From positions 868,001 to 932,000 of the forward strand of contig JAGPYM010000008.1 in assembly GCA_020736575.1 (NCBI GenBank): a DNA stretch of 64,000 nt. Reading direction: 5' to 3'. Positions 1-12,573 of the stretch are shown piece after piece. Numbering within the stretch: position 1 is the first letter of the stretch; every line of letters begins with the position of its first letter. The position numbers were made by a program, and so were the translations under genes. The DNA is from Thelonectria olida (lineage: Eukaryota; Ascomycota; Sordariomycetes; Hypocreales; Nectriaceae). Below the pieces are notes generated by a model. That model saw only the letters and a list, made by a program, of their open reading frames with translations, searched no databases and was not told the DNA's origin.

Positions 1-1103
1 GCTCGACCAGAAGATCCAGATCATCACAACGGACAGCAGGGTGAACAGTGTTTCGAAAAGAGCGCCGTCAATCTTGCCGCTTGTGCCGTCGCAGATGTAT
101 TTGCTGACAGCGTAATTAAAGACTTGGCCAATGGCGAAGAGCAGAGCCGCAGCAGACAGGTAAAGCATAGGGCGAGTCTCGCCCAGCACGCGAATGACCA
201 GAATAGTCTCGAGGATGAAGAAGGCGACCAGCAGAACCAGCGGGACAAGCTGATAGAGAACGTAGAGGGCGTAGTTTCGGTTTGGCAATTCGTAGCTATC
301 ATCCCAGTAGCCCGTGAAGGAAAGGCCAGTGTCGAGAGCAATATAGCCGGTGCCAACAAGGAGAGCCCCAGCAGAAGCAACAATAAGAGCCAAGGAAAGA
401 GGTGTGCCGTCGTCGATAATTTGGTAACCAACCACAGCATTCAGCATAAGAATCCAGGTGGTTGCAATAATCATGCCAATATGAATAGCAGAGAAGGCCT
501 ACATATGATGAGCAAATTGGACTTTGTAGTAGGGTGTGTGGGAGACTTACAACTCGAACTTTCCAAGGAAGAGGGAAACCACCAACAGAAAAGATTTCAC
601 AGATGCTGATTATGATATACCCAATAAGGAACAATTGCATCTCCCTAAAGAACGTGTAAGCCAAACCAAAGTCATGGGAGCTTCAAGCCATGTCAAGACC
701 TACCTGCGGCCAACAGCAGCCCTCTTCTTCTCAGACTTCAACAACAGAAAGACGGCAGCGAGGATAGCAAGACCACAGAGCACAATAGAGCCCAGGTTAG
801 CCAGGTGCCGGTCACCGCTCAAGGAAATACCCGTGAGCTTGCATCCTCCCCATGGTCCAGTCTGGTTGTGGTTATCGCTTAGAAGCTGCATCAGTTCAGT
901 CAGTTGGTGTTCGAAATAGGTCCCATTCTTTGGTATCCACCAAGGGGACGGCGGTGTTTCGGATGGTCAACGCACATTACAGACGGGAAGAGTCGAGTCT
1001 TTGCAGAAATCCTACAGCACGGCATGTTAGAACAAGTGCGATGAAGATGAGAGCAGCATTGAGGAGAACGTACTTGGAACTTGCCAAAGTCGGTGGACCC
1101 CAT
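1..1103 (-). CDS. chs7: Chitin synthase export chaperone Chs7 (5' part; 3' end outside window)
   Basis: Membrane chaperone of the endoplasmic reticulum needed for exit of certain chitin synthases to the cell surface. Five exons read on the minus strand: 1103-1074, 1011-976, 885-704, 644-551 and 498-1, joined by GT-AG introns; the last continues beyond the left edge. About 280 residues are seen of a family usually near 330-340. The ATG at 1103 gives the family-type start MGSTDFGKFQ followed by DFCKDSTLPVC. Several hydrophobic helices follow, with conserved stretches such as GYIIISICEIF, GTGYIALDTG, RPMLYLSAAALLFAIGQVFN and KIDGALFETLFTLLSV near the break. Family identity rests on these blocks and is strong. 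The first three exons are short, so an unspliced reading hides the true N-terminus. Confidence 0.9.
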
Positions 1104-3252
1104 TGTGATTGCGGATGCTCGAGGCTGGCGACTTGGTCAATTTTGCGTCCAGGAGCAACCACGAGAGGTTGAGAGGGGGTCAATGGAGTCGGAGCTTCCG
1201 GCGATTGATGACGTTGTTGCGTTCGTTTTGACGTCGCAAGCACAGATTGAATCGAAGTTGAAGTTTTTCTCTCGATGAGGGGATTTGTTTTGTTGTGTTG
1301 CTGGGTCGTCGTTCAAGGTGGTTGGCTGCAACCAAATCGAGTGCGTAATTTCACAGCCGGATCGTTGATGATTGGGCTTGGCTGGCTGGCTGGCAAATTT
1401 CCCCCTGTGTTTTTCCCGCCTTTCTCTCTCTTCTCAAATTTGTCCTCCGAAATGATGCTTTGATGCGTGCAATTCTTCCGTGCAGTCGCTCGTCGCTCGT
1501 CGTCGCAGTTCGTTCGAGGGCGGTCGAGCGGGAAACCCGTAGACGTCCAGGTCGGGCTTCGTGGAGCAGTATGGAGGTGTGTTGTTGTGGGTGGGTGCAA
1601 AGCAGGAGCTACCTACCTTTTACATGCAGTGCGGGAGCTGCAACAGCAACAGGCTTTGAGCTCTGGCTGGCTGGGGGCCCTTGACCAAGAGCGGCTGGCC
1701 AATATAACGACGGGCATTCAGCACCACTGGAGCCCACCTCACACCAGCACCCCCCTCAGGCCTCCCTGCCCTGTAGCGGCACACCCCCTTGCAACTCTTG
1801 GTGGCCCTTTTTTCGCGTACCTTTCGCCGGTTGCTTGCGGTTGGTTTCGGTGCCCTGGTCTCTTTTGGTGCCTTTTGGTGCCCTGGACTGGGCTGGGCTG
1901 GGGAGATGGTACTTCTGAAAGGCCCAAGCTTGGGAACCTGCCCTGGCTCTGCAAGAAAAGACTGTGGGCCCGTTGAAAAGTGGACCCATCGAACGGACTT
2001 GAATGGAGTCTTTCCCAGGGGCTCTAAAGCAGGAACGAGGGAGCTGAGTGGCTAGGATGGCAAGAATGATGGGCCTTCCGGCCAACGCTAGAATTGCTCA
2101 TGCCCCTGATTGGTGGTTGCCTGTTATTGCGACGGGCCAGAGACGGGCCACGCCTGAAGAAGCCGGCGGCCGGGGAGGGGCGAGTGAGATTGCTTTCGAC
2201 AGCCTCTTTATTTTTCGCTTTTGATTTCGAATTGCAGTGTATCATCCATTTTCACATCACCAAACGAGCGCATCCATAGCAACACCCCAGCATCGCTCCA
2301 TCACTCAACGGGCGGGCCTGTCCGCAACAGCCCATGGGTATTCGTGACTGACAAACGAAGAGTCAATTCGTGCAAAAGGTGGTTGACGATTGTGGCACCA
2401 TTTGTGGCGAGGCTGCATGGCCGTTCAAGGCCCAGGACGACAACGCAACACCGACACTTTCTCTTGTTCCCGAGTAGACGAGATGTGGCGGCGCATCGCC
2501 ATTTCATGATCCGCAGACGGGGCACGTTTCCCCTCGTGGGCGACTGCAGGCCGCTAAGGGTCGATTCCATGGCATCTTCAGTGCCTTTTCTTTCCCTCGC
2601 GTGCCCCCGACCTCCTTTCATCCACCCACAGACGGTGGCCGGGGGGTCCCCAAGCAAGACCAGGGACCGGTTATGCAGGTAATTCTTGGTGTGTTTATGC
2701 ATGATGAGCTGGACGGGGTGAATGGACCATCGTCGTCGTCACAGGCGGCTGGAGGCCAAGGAAGGGTGTGTTGGAGGTCTCGCACAACCCTGCTCCTGAT
2801 GCATCGTGCCTTAACCCGCCTCACCATGGGTGTTCGTGGCCTCTTCCGCGTGTGCCTTGCACCGTACCTTGTGGTCGCTTCAACGGTTGCATAATGCTTA
2901 CCTCTGTACAAATACAATCGTTCTACGGATAGACATGTGCCAAATTGTGCAAACAGCCGACTTCAAGACAGATGACAGAAGACAGACGACACACACAACA
3001 GGCAGGGAAATGGAAGGGCGAGTCGCGCGGGACGCGGCATGGCCGTTTCGTTTCAACATCCCCTTATGGACATGGCCAAATTACACGCTTGGTCTCATGG
3101 GCCTTGGCATGGTGCCGGGTGTTCAATGCGTCTGTGATGTGAGCGAAGGGCTTCTTTTCGTCCGATCCATCATCCCTCATCACTGACTGATCAGCTCGGG
3201 CGGGAACACCAGGGTCTTTGATGAACTGCCCTCCCTCGGCTCCCGTCGCATG

Positions 3253-3277
3253 CAATCAATCAATCAATCAATCAATC
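3253..3277. repeat. (CAAT)6 microsatellite
   Basis: Six perfect tandem copies of CAAT lie inside the gene-poor block. It is a simple repeat with no evident function, and is likely to vary in length between strains. Confidence 0.9.
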
Positions 3278-6200
3278 GAATCACGTCCATTCCTTGACAG
3301 AATGGCCTCGATTGCCTCTCCCGCGTTACATCGCTTCTGCCGTTGAGCGGCAAACCTAGTCTTGCTCCCTCATATGGCCGTGGGAAGGGAAAAGCAATGG
3401 TTGAAATAAAATTGCTTTTCAGATTCCTTCCGAAACGTCCCACTGGGCTTACAACCAAGAGTCCGAGACCAGCGTCTCCCTCAGCAACACCACCAGCACG
3501 GGATGTCCAAGAATGTTGACTTGATGAGACCTGCAGCCAGCTGCTCTTCTCTGAGGCTGGGAACTCCGGCCACAGAAACCTGAACTCGACGGATGCATCG
3601 CCCCGCGACGCCAATGATCTTGGACGCTCTCTCAATACAGAGCATCGCAGTCCCCCTCTCGTCCGCCATGATCACACCAAAGATCGAGGTCACGGCAGCC
3701 GAACACGACCTTGTGCAACCCATATCCATGTCGAGACTGCAATCATTTTACACTGGCACAACATTGAACCATGATCGGCGTCATCAATCACGGCTTGGGC
3801 CCACTTTCTATTTAATTACTTCCAGCCGAGTCCCTGTTTTCGCTGCGAAGCTAGGCCTGTTGCTGAGTAGCATCCTTCGATGTTGTGCACTCTGCCTTGT
3901 GATGCGAGTCGACTCACAGACCTTTCCCGCCTTCAATTTAATGGCTGCCCGATAATTGTAGGGATGCAATGCCGTAACGAATCAATGCATGCACGCAACA
4001 GGGGTGGTTGGATGCGCTGCGGGAGGAAGCAAGATCGTGGAGTGACGCACTTTTGGCTGCTGGTTGTCGATCTTCCATGATCTATCCCAAGACCTTCTCT
4101 TTTCCTGCTTTGGCGGCGCATCAGCTCAGGGCCCTGCATCGTTTCAGCCATGCTCGATGCATCATTCGACGGCTGCTCAGGCAAGTCAGCCAATACCATC
4201 GTCTCTCGCTTGTGTCGGCGCTTATTCTGGCCGCGCTGGCCTTGCGTTGAGACGAACTTGCTGCAGCTATCTCGTATCAGAATTTCGAGTCTCGTTTCGC
4301 CTCCATCATGTAAGAGACGCTGCATCATCTTGGCCTAGCTTTCCGCATAAACCGGTTCTTGGTATTATTTCTACTCTCAGCTAATGTGCTATGGCTTTGG
4401 CCTTTACCGTGGCAACGGCCTCCCTTGGTTATCTTGGCAGCTTCTCCTAAGCCACCGCAAGTTGGAGCAATCTAATGGTGGCAGTTGAGTTGGCAAGTTG
4501 ACAAGCCAAGTTATCTATGGCGCAGATGAGCCAGATTCTTTCCGTTGTTGAACTTGTTGCCATTATTGCATCTCACGTGGCTATGCTGTCCACGTCAATG
4601 TTGTCGAACATGTCAGCTCGCCGATCACTGACGTCCCTGTCTGTCAAAAGGTGAACATGGGACTGACACGTGGAATGGTGGCGACAAGACTGCTGTCCGA
4701 TGTGATACCAAACCTTAGCATCACCCTTTACCATCGCTAAGGAGCTGAGTGATGAGGGCGTGGATGCCTACGATCGCTTGGAAATCTCAAACAAAAGAGA
4801 TGCGCTGTGACGTCGAAACGATTCTACACTCAACCGCCAAAGGCGAGATGAAGTCGATGGCAAGACAGATGATATCATCTCAACTCTTCATGGCCGAGGG
4901 GGTGAGCAATAGGCCCCCCGTTTCACCTAAGACAAGAAATCTGGGGGGGGGCGGGTTTGTTGTCGACGTCGAAGGGTGACTTTCTTATCCATAGACTGGC
5001 ATTCAATGCTAGGTATTAGATCACGAGATGATGGGGACGTTAACCATCAACACACTACCTGCCACCCTAGTGACTCCCGCGTTCCTCTGTGAGACGGGAA
5101 CTGCTTCATTATACTTGTCTAGGGATGATCTTGTTGCTTGTCTCTGGTCGAGTGGCAGGTGATTGAATGGGAAAGTTTCCATCATCGGCACAATGCTCAA
5201 CTCGGATGATGTCTCAGCCTTTCGGAAATTATTGTGATACAGTTTCATTAGCATTGAGATTAACATCCTCTGCTAGCTAGCGGGTACTAGTGGTGACCTC
5301 CCGGGACGAGGGAGGTATTGGCCGAACGTTCCCTGAACAGACCTTAGGATACTCACTTGTGTATCAATACGGTGACGGAAACATTTTCGACGAAGATAGG
5401 GCGCCCTCAAGCTGCTATCTACGTGGCAAATCTAGTTCTCTAGCCCATTTCTATTTCAGCTCAGTATTGCCAGTTTTGAGTCTTCGCGCCTATCCAAGGG
5501 GTAGCATAGAGGTCTATCGCCTCTGTGTTAACAAAGTTCCTTTGGAACTCGCTTGTCTGTATCAATAGTTTCTGTTGGCTCTAGTAACAACTTTTTGCAA
5601 TACAACTCCTTCGCATACTGTTGTTGTTTAGGCTAAAACATGTAGGAATGATTCTGCATAGTTTGACAACAAGACAGAATCGTTCTTGGGGCCTTTGAGT
5701 TTGCTTAATAGTCGGTGCCAGGCCTTTCGCCGGTGTTATTCGCTTTGTCTACGAATCGATAATGAGTCTTGTGCGGCATGCCAGAGGTGTCATGGGATAT
5801 TGATGTGTACATCAAACCAATGATATGCTGGGCTCGACAAGTGCCTGGTGGTGGTAACGTTGGCTAACTGTGAAAAGTAGGGGATTGGATACTGGCTCTA
5901 GCTGTATCTCACACTTGGGCATACAAGCGAAGATATATAGTTAGCTTCTTCTAGTTCGTGTTGATATGGTGCGAGATAATTGAGGCCGGCTGATCATTTA
6001 GTCCAACAAGAGCAGCACGGAAGGAACCTCGAGGACACATTGTCGGTCGCAATGGCGTATAGGAAGAACTGATACCCTTCCTAATAGACCATGGAGACGG
6101 TGGTACGGCTATCTGGAAAGGGACTTCTTACGTTGTTGGTCGGGTCTATGGGAGTTTCTACATCGAGTTTACCGTACGGCCTCGGACAGAATCACGATGG

Positions 6201-7379
6201 GAGAGTTTGAGCTGAGAGTGTAAGCGGTGGGCTCAGTGGCACGCTCGTCTAAGGCCACTAGTCTATGATTGTCGAGTAGTCGCCAGGTAGTATAGTACGT
6301 TCTAGGGAGTGGTGTTGTGAGGAGACGGTGAGTATAGTTATTTGAGCCTCCATTGTCGGGGATGCGTTGAGCGGCAAGTTGGGTATCCTCCCGTCCTTCG
6401 AAAGGTCAACATGGTCGTCCAGGTAGGTAATTCGACTGCTCTTGGGTGAATATCTGGTCCTCCCTGAGACCACGGCTGTATTGATAACTGTTTCTCTCAT
6501 CGTGGGGCGAGGATATCTTTGGCGAACTATCCATGAGGGCTTGTGTAGCATATATTTTTCCATAACATGGATGACAGTGTGACAAGAGTCTCCCGTTTGA
6601 TATGACCAATTTACTGATCTGATAAAAATCACCGCTGGGTTGATCGTATCGGTAATGATGTTATTCCCAGACGGATGTTGTTGACCACATGACACTCCCG
6701 CCTGGTTGTCTAGGGTAAGCACGCAGTGGTCACACTCTGGGGCCGAGCCCCCAAAACAAGGGTCCATGTGAGTCTCGTGAGGACATGAGCTGCATTGAAC
6801 CAACACGCTCTCCGCAATGTGACATGTCGGCCATGCAGACGATTGGTCGTGAGTCTCTCGGGGAGAAGCAGGACACAGAATCTAGATTTGACACGTTGAG
6901 TGGGACCCCGAGGCTTTCCCTGCTGTTCATGATGGACTTTTTGTGCTACTCGTATTCTTGAGTCGATTGGATATGGTCATGAATACCCGAGATAAAATGC
7001 ACCTTGTAGAACACCCATCAGTCATTCACGAGAGCACACAAGGCTTTGTGGCATTCAAATGACTGATTATCGTCAAGTTCATGCAGACCTCTGGTGCAAG
7101 AATATACCGTCATACTGGTCCACAGCGTCATGGGTGAGGTGGAGTCGGACGACCCTGAAGACTTGCCCCCTCTCTCGACCACACACCAAATAAATGTCAC
7201 CGCCCGTGAGTTGAGTTGAGACAATAAATGGGACGATTTATTTTCATCGGCTCGGTTCCAACTATTCCCTCGGCCATCGCCCGCTGCCAAAACAAGGCTC
7301 TGGATCGCTACGGGCGCCTACCAATACATGGAAGCCAATTGAAGGCCCATCATGGCCAAAGCGCCCCGACCACGATCCC

Positions 7380-7709
7380 TTACCCTCTGACGTAGCCGTC
7401 TCCACCGGGAACCAAGAGGCCCCGCCGCGGCCGGTGGCTTCGGGTGCGGCGATAGGCCGAGTACGGGGCGCCGAGTGGATCGATGGCGAGTTGAGACCCG
7501 CTACGGGGGAGTTTGCGACCCCGTGGGAAGGCGCCGTTGAGGGGGGTTCGTTTGTTGCACCTGGAGCGTTTTGTCGGTACTGTACTGCGCACAATGTTGT
7601 GTGAAGATACTCGGTGGATGGGTGGAGGGGACGTACGAGGTGGCAAAGGGTACTTGTGAGTGACTTGTTTACATCCGCGATAGCAGCATCTTAACCCTCC
7701 CGTCCCCAT
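7380..7709 (-). CDS. Weak candidate small ORF, basic protein of 109 residues
   Basis: An ATG at 7709 opens 109 codons rich in arginine, proline and glycine, ending at TAA. The N-terminal part contains CCYRGCK and later RSRCNK. An alternative frame over 7262-7594 is also open, so the G+C-rich composition alone may explain both. I recognise no family, no signal peptide and no splice-supported extension. It is listed because it is the only ATG-started ORF of this size in the gene-poor block that sits in G+C-rich, coding-like sequence. It may well be spurious. Confidence 0.12.
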   Translation of the reverse strand: MGTGGLRCCYRGCKQVTHKYPLPPRTSPPPIHRVSSHNIVRSTVPTKRSRCNKRTPLNGAFPRGRKLPRSGSQLAIDPLGAPYSAYRRTRSHRPRRGLLVPGGDGYVRG

Positions 7710-8482
7710 GGATCTGGGGTTGAAGCCTCGTGTGCATCGAATGTCAGGTAGGATTTCAGGGTCCGAGGGCAGTCATGAGAGGTCGGAAATTGGCACGCGA
7801 CAGATCTGAATTACGGCAAGCCTATTCGTGGGAGTTCCTGGTTACGTAAGGATCAAGAACAGCCGTTGTCGTGAAGAGAAATAAATAGAAGAGGAAGAAG
7901 AAGCCAGGCAGTTATGTATCCGCCAATATGGTGGTATGAGTCGACTTCATCTCAATATCTTCAGAAGAAAGGCCTACCCGAGAAGAACCCCGAGAGGAGA
8001 ACACAGAGGCAGTTCACAACCGCCTCTTATTGTTGTGGTTGTTGACTGTTCTGCACTTTCTTGTCATCCATCAACTGCATGTGATTGAAAATGAATCCAT
8101 GAAGAACACCTCAATCCCCCACACTTTATCTCTGCCGCGCTACCCCCCGGCCCTCCACTGTGAACAGTGAACCCTGTCAGTAAACTTAACGTCCAAGTTA
8201 GTTATCTGGTGCAGTCCGTGGATTACCGTTTCCAGCAGCCCGAAAGCCCGGGCGGGTTGGTTATCAACGTCTCAGCCAAAGCAGCCCCTGAGATGCCGAT
8301 GCCAATGGGATCGAGGTCCTACTACGGAGTAAGAAATTGCGACCGCCCAACCCACACCAAAGAACAGGAAAGAGGGAAAGACTCGGAGGGAGATGGTGCC
8401 CCTGAAGTTTGTGGCTGATTCCTTTCGCTGCAAGTTGACAGTCTCGGGCCTCTGTGGCATTTATCTGGAGAGTCGCCCCATG

Positions 8483-9544
8483 AAGTGGCTGTGACGCGTT
8501 ACAGCCAACCCCTAATCTGAGTCTGACGCGGACGCGGGACTGCTGAGAATCACTAATCCGTGATCCGTACCTTCCAGTCGAACAAAAGTGGTCGACCTGT
8601 CCTGTACTCCCGACGCTCCTTCCATTCCCTTGCGCTGGTTTCTATTCTCGATTTTTCATCTCGCTCTCTCCCTTCGTCGCCATCTTTCGCTTCCCCATCG
8701 CTCTCTCTCTAAAAAACCATCCTCTTCGAATCAATCATTTCCAAAGCCGTGCCGCCCGCCCGCATCTTGCTCTTCTTCGCCCTTTTCAGTCTTCTGACGC
8801 TGTTCCCGCTCCGCTCCGCCTCCTCGGCATCACTTGAGTGCTTCTCCCGGCCCCACGGAGCGTCCGTTCGCTGAGAGTGTCCTGCCTGAGCCTGAGAGTA
8901 GAGTGTCACATTGCGCCAGTGACCATCTGCGTCCCCTTTGCACATTGTTGTCACCCCGTGCCAGCCGCGTCAAGCCATCTTAGATCCCGAGAGAAGGCTC
9001 TGACCCGAGTCTTGTTGTGTGTTTCCCCAGAAGCGACCAGCCTGACCATCTTGCGACCCCAATTGACCTGCGTTGGGTTGCGTTCTAATTATCCATCTCA
9101 ACCCGCATCCCGCATTCCGCGCCCACGACGCCACTACCGCCCGCAAGCCAAACTTAAAGGTCACTATCAAGTACCTTTGGTACCCAGCCTAGGTCGCGAT
9201 TGACGTGAGTGCCTACTAGGCCTATCTCCAGCCCTGGTAACACGCCCGAGCTGAGGCCGTTCAAACACCACAGTCTGGCCTGTCTCATCAACTGACTAAG
9301 GGACCAGGCATCTATCTGTTGTCACTCTCACCCAGGGTTTTTTTTTTGGTGTTGCCAGTCCAGACAGGCAGAGGGCCTCCCCATTTGGCCTTCCCCCCCG
9401 TCCCCCGGTCTGTTACCCGTCACCCGACCCCATCCTTTTGTGCCCGTCCATTGGCATCGAGGCGCTGATGACCTCGCTCTCCTGCCGCCTTTGAACTTCT
9501 TGTACCGGTCTCTCCCCAATTTCGCGGACGGCGCTGCTGCTTAA
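8483..9544 (+). promoter_or_regulatory. Promoter and long ATG-depleted leader of the sugar transporter gene
   Basis: This region is pyrimidine-rich, with CT runs near 8650-8712. It contains only one ATG on the plus strand over its whole length, at 9468. ATG depletion of this kind is expected of a long transcribed 5' leader scanned by ribosomes. A donor-like GTGAGT at 9205 could mark a leader intron. The transcription start cannot be fixed from sequence alone. Confidence 0.45.
9468..9494 (+). promoter_or_regulatory. 8-codon upstream ORF
   Basis: The only ATG between 8483 and 10045 starts an 8-codon ORF ending at TGA 9492-9494. It lies about 550 bases upstream of the first in-frame ATG of the transporter, so re-initiation would be possible. 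Its regulatory role is inferred only from position. Confidence 0.35.
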
Positions 9545-10045
9545 CAGCCCCAGACCTCCAAAATTTCTTCCCAAAAGTCTTCTCGTCTTCCCTCCAACAT
9601 TCCCTTGCGGACATTGCCTCCGAGGCCAGAAACCGACGACCATACCTACGGCCACGAATCTGCGTCGACGTCATTGCTTAGAGATAACGACTACGACCAC
9701 GATCACGATCACCACCACGGCTCCGACGCTCTCTCCCACCATCGACGCCGTCGCTCCGGCTCCGGCTCCGAGTCGTCGTGGACTGACACCGGTGACATCG
9801 GTGAGCAGCTCGACGACCACGATCCTGTGCGCCTCCAGCTCTCCCACGATATCGAGGAGGAGCTGCTAGCTGGCGTTCAGCGTCGACATCCAAAACACGG
9901 CAAAAGGGTGCGCATTCAAGACGACCACCGTCGCCATCGGCAATCCCACTCGCAATCCCCCATCGTCATTGATAAGGAGGCCATCGAGGTCCCCAATATT
10001 TCTGGTCGACGTCCTTCACGCGGCGAACGCTGTATCGGCGCCATC

Positions 10046-12031
10046 ATGTCTGGTCGCTCGGGTTCCATTCACGGCCTCACGGGCAAGGCCCTGTTGTAAG
10101 GACTGGCCTTATCTACTCGACCCCCCATGCCATGATGCTAATTGCCAACGACTTCCAGGTACTTTACCAGCATCTTCGTGTCATTAGGTGTTTTCCTGTT
10201 CGGGTAAGATCCCAAAGATGCTGGGCATCCGTGGCCATGTAGTTGACAATGTACCAGCTATGATCAGGGTGTGATGTCAGGGATTATCACGTACGTTCTC
10301 CAACTCATCTGACAGGAAATCTTTCATTCCCTGCGATTATGATGGCTAATCGATGCTACAGTGGCCCTTTTTTCATTGATTACTTCGGTCACCCCTCCAA
10401 GGCCTATGTCGGAACTATGGTAGCCATCCTCGAGATTGGTGCCTTCATTTCGTCCCTCATCGTCGGTCGCCTCGGAGACATTATTGGGCGAAGGAAAACT
10501 ATTTTCTATGGCTCATGCATCTTCTTCGTAGGAGGAGCGCTTCAGACCCTAGCCACCTCCATGCCCATGATGATGCTCGGTCGTATTATTGCTGGTTTCG
10601 GTGTTGGCATGCTCTCAACCATCGTGCCTGTGTACCAATCCGAGATCTCTCCACCCCACAATCGAGGAAAGCTTGCTTGCATTGAGTTCTCCGGAAACAT
10701 CATTGGTTACGCCACCTCTGTTTGGGTTGACTATGGCTGTGGCTTTATCGAGAGCAACATGTCTTGGCGTATACCGTTGTTCATGCAGTGTATCATGGGC
10801 GCACTCCTGGGCCTTGGCAGCCTTATCATCGTCGAGTCCCCTCGGTTAGTTCCGAACTTCCCAAACATATATAGGACCCACTGACTAACGTGCGCGACAG
10901 ATGGCTTCTTGATAACGATCACGATGAGGAGGGCATGGTTGTCATTGCTAACTTGTATGGTGGTGGAGATATCCACGATCCCAAGGCCAGGGATGAGTAT
11001 CGTGAGATCAAGATGGATGTGCTCCTCCAGCGCCAAGAGGGTGAGCGAACCTACGCCGACATGTTCCGCCGATACAGGACGAGAGTTTTTATTGCCATGT
11101 CTGCCCAAGGTCTGGCTCAGCTCAACGGAATTAACGTTATCTCATACTACGCTCCCTACGTTTTCGAGTCCGCCGGCTGGGTGGGCCACGATGCGGTTCT
11201 CATGACTGGACTAAACGGTATTACCTACCTGATTTCTACGATTCCTCCGTGGTATCTAGTGGATCGATGGGGTCGACGAGCTATCCTGCTGTCAGGTGCT
11301 GTGGCCATGGCCATCTCCTTGTCTTGCATCTCGTACTTCCTCTACCTGGATATCAAATGGACTCCTCGGTTGGTCGTCTTGTTCGTCATGATCTACAACG
11401 CGGCATTTGGCTACTCTTGGGGACCTATCCCCTGGTTGTACCCCCCCGAGATTCTCCCTCTCAGCATTCGATCCAAGGGTGCCAGTCTTTCCACTGCTAC
11501 GAACTGGGCTGCAAACTGGCTGGTTGGTGAGATGACGCCTATTCTTCAAGAATGGATCAAGTGGCGCATGTACCTCGTCCACGCCTTCTTCTGTGTGACA
11601 AGTTTTGTGATTGGTGAGTTGTTATTTCAGCTATGAGTTTATGTGCTCGTCTAACAACTGTAGTCTACTTTATCTACCCCGAGACCTGTGGTGTCCGCCT
11701 CGAGGACATGGATTCCCTCTTTGGCGATGCCAGTACCGTCATGGGCACCCCGTCAATTCATGGAGAGGCGGGATCGCTTATGCGAGTCGGTTCCCCTATC
11801 GGATCATCTCGAGGACTTTTGGGCCCATCGTCTGCCATCCCTGGTCTCTCGCTCGACCCCCCAGCCATTGACGACGACAACAAGTCCGGACTTCAAGAAG
11901 GTGGGGATGAGCGAAGTGTTCGCGGGTGGCTTTCGAGGGTCGTCGGCCGCAACCGCTCTGATAGCGGCAGCAGTGGACAAGGTCGCTATGCCCCATTGGG
12001 CCAGCAAGAGGAGGGCCGCAACGACGACTGA
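10046..12031 (+). CDS. MFS sugar transporter (hexose-type), possible N-terminal extension from about 9545
   Basis: Twelve-helix plasma-membrane sugar/proton transporter of the major facilitator superfamily. Exons: 10046-10095, 10159-10203, 10258-10290, 10362-10844, 10901-11613 and 11664-12031; 563 residues from the first in-frame ATG. Family signatures seen: FGYDQGVMSGIITGP in helix 1, GRLGDIIGRRK, GRIIAGFGVGMLSTIVPVYQSE, ESPRWL, VDRWGRR, GPIPWLYPPEILPLSIRSKG, and PETCG in place of the usual PETKG near the end. A hydrophilic Ser/Gly/Asp tail of about 95 residues follows PETCG. The frame stays open upstream to 9545 without any ATG and encodes His/Asp/Arg-rich, coding-looking sequence. The real protein may therefore be about 150-167 residues longer through non-ATG initiation or an unseen exon. 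Substrate cannot be told from sequence; the long tails recall sugar sensors, but that is only a resemblance. Confidence 0.88.
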
Positions 12032-12573
12032 TGGAATTTCTTTGAATTGGCGTCGAATAGAGAAGAATTTTGCATATAGACGGCACACGCGACCAAAGGT
12101 GTTGCCGCTGTTGGATCAAACCAATCGCAGCGGTAGACTGGTTGTCGATTGTCGATGGACATGAATGGGCGCGCCTAATCACACCGGCGCATGGCGCACT
12201 ACGACAAGACACGGTAGCTTGGGTAAGACGGGAGTGTTATGATTGTTTTGGAGATCGCATTTAGACTGCGTTTGACTCAAACGGAACGGACAGAAGGCGC
12301 TGGCTGGTGTGTATACCAATAATAGGAGATGATACATAGCGGACAAGATATATTTGGTCTAGAGATGGACGTTTTAAATATCGAGTATTTGGAACCACAA
12401 CTACCTACATCGTGTACAATTAATGAATCTTGAAGAGATGTACTTGGGCATGATGGAGGAGCGATTCACAAAACTCGGAGCCGATGGTCCGTGCGTCTTC
12501 AACGTCCTTATTCTCAAGGATGTTTGTTCACCATGTTCACATTCAACTAGACAATTCATGCTGCGATATCGCA
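12032..12573. other. Intergenic, transporter 3' side and LYR gene promoter
   Basis: No supported gene. It holds the 3' flank of the transporter and the leader of the downstream same-strand LYR-motif gene. No clear TATA box. Confidence 0.5.

Larger units (their letters stand above)
1104..8482. other. Gene-poor block of about 7.4 kb
   Basis: No open frame here gives a recognisable protein or a convincing exon chain on either strand. The first few hundred bases are presumably the chs7 promoter and leader. From about 4900 to 7250 the sequence looks richer in A and T than its surroundings and is broken by stops in all frames; this could be an old decayed element, but I see no terminal repeats or transposase or polymerase motifs. 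No tRNA-like B-box context was found by eye. Confidence 0.5.

Noticed and set aside
6258..6806. 182-codon minus ORF in the gene-poor block
   Set aside because: The start is TTG, not ATG; no signal, domain or splice-supported extension.
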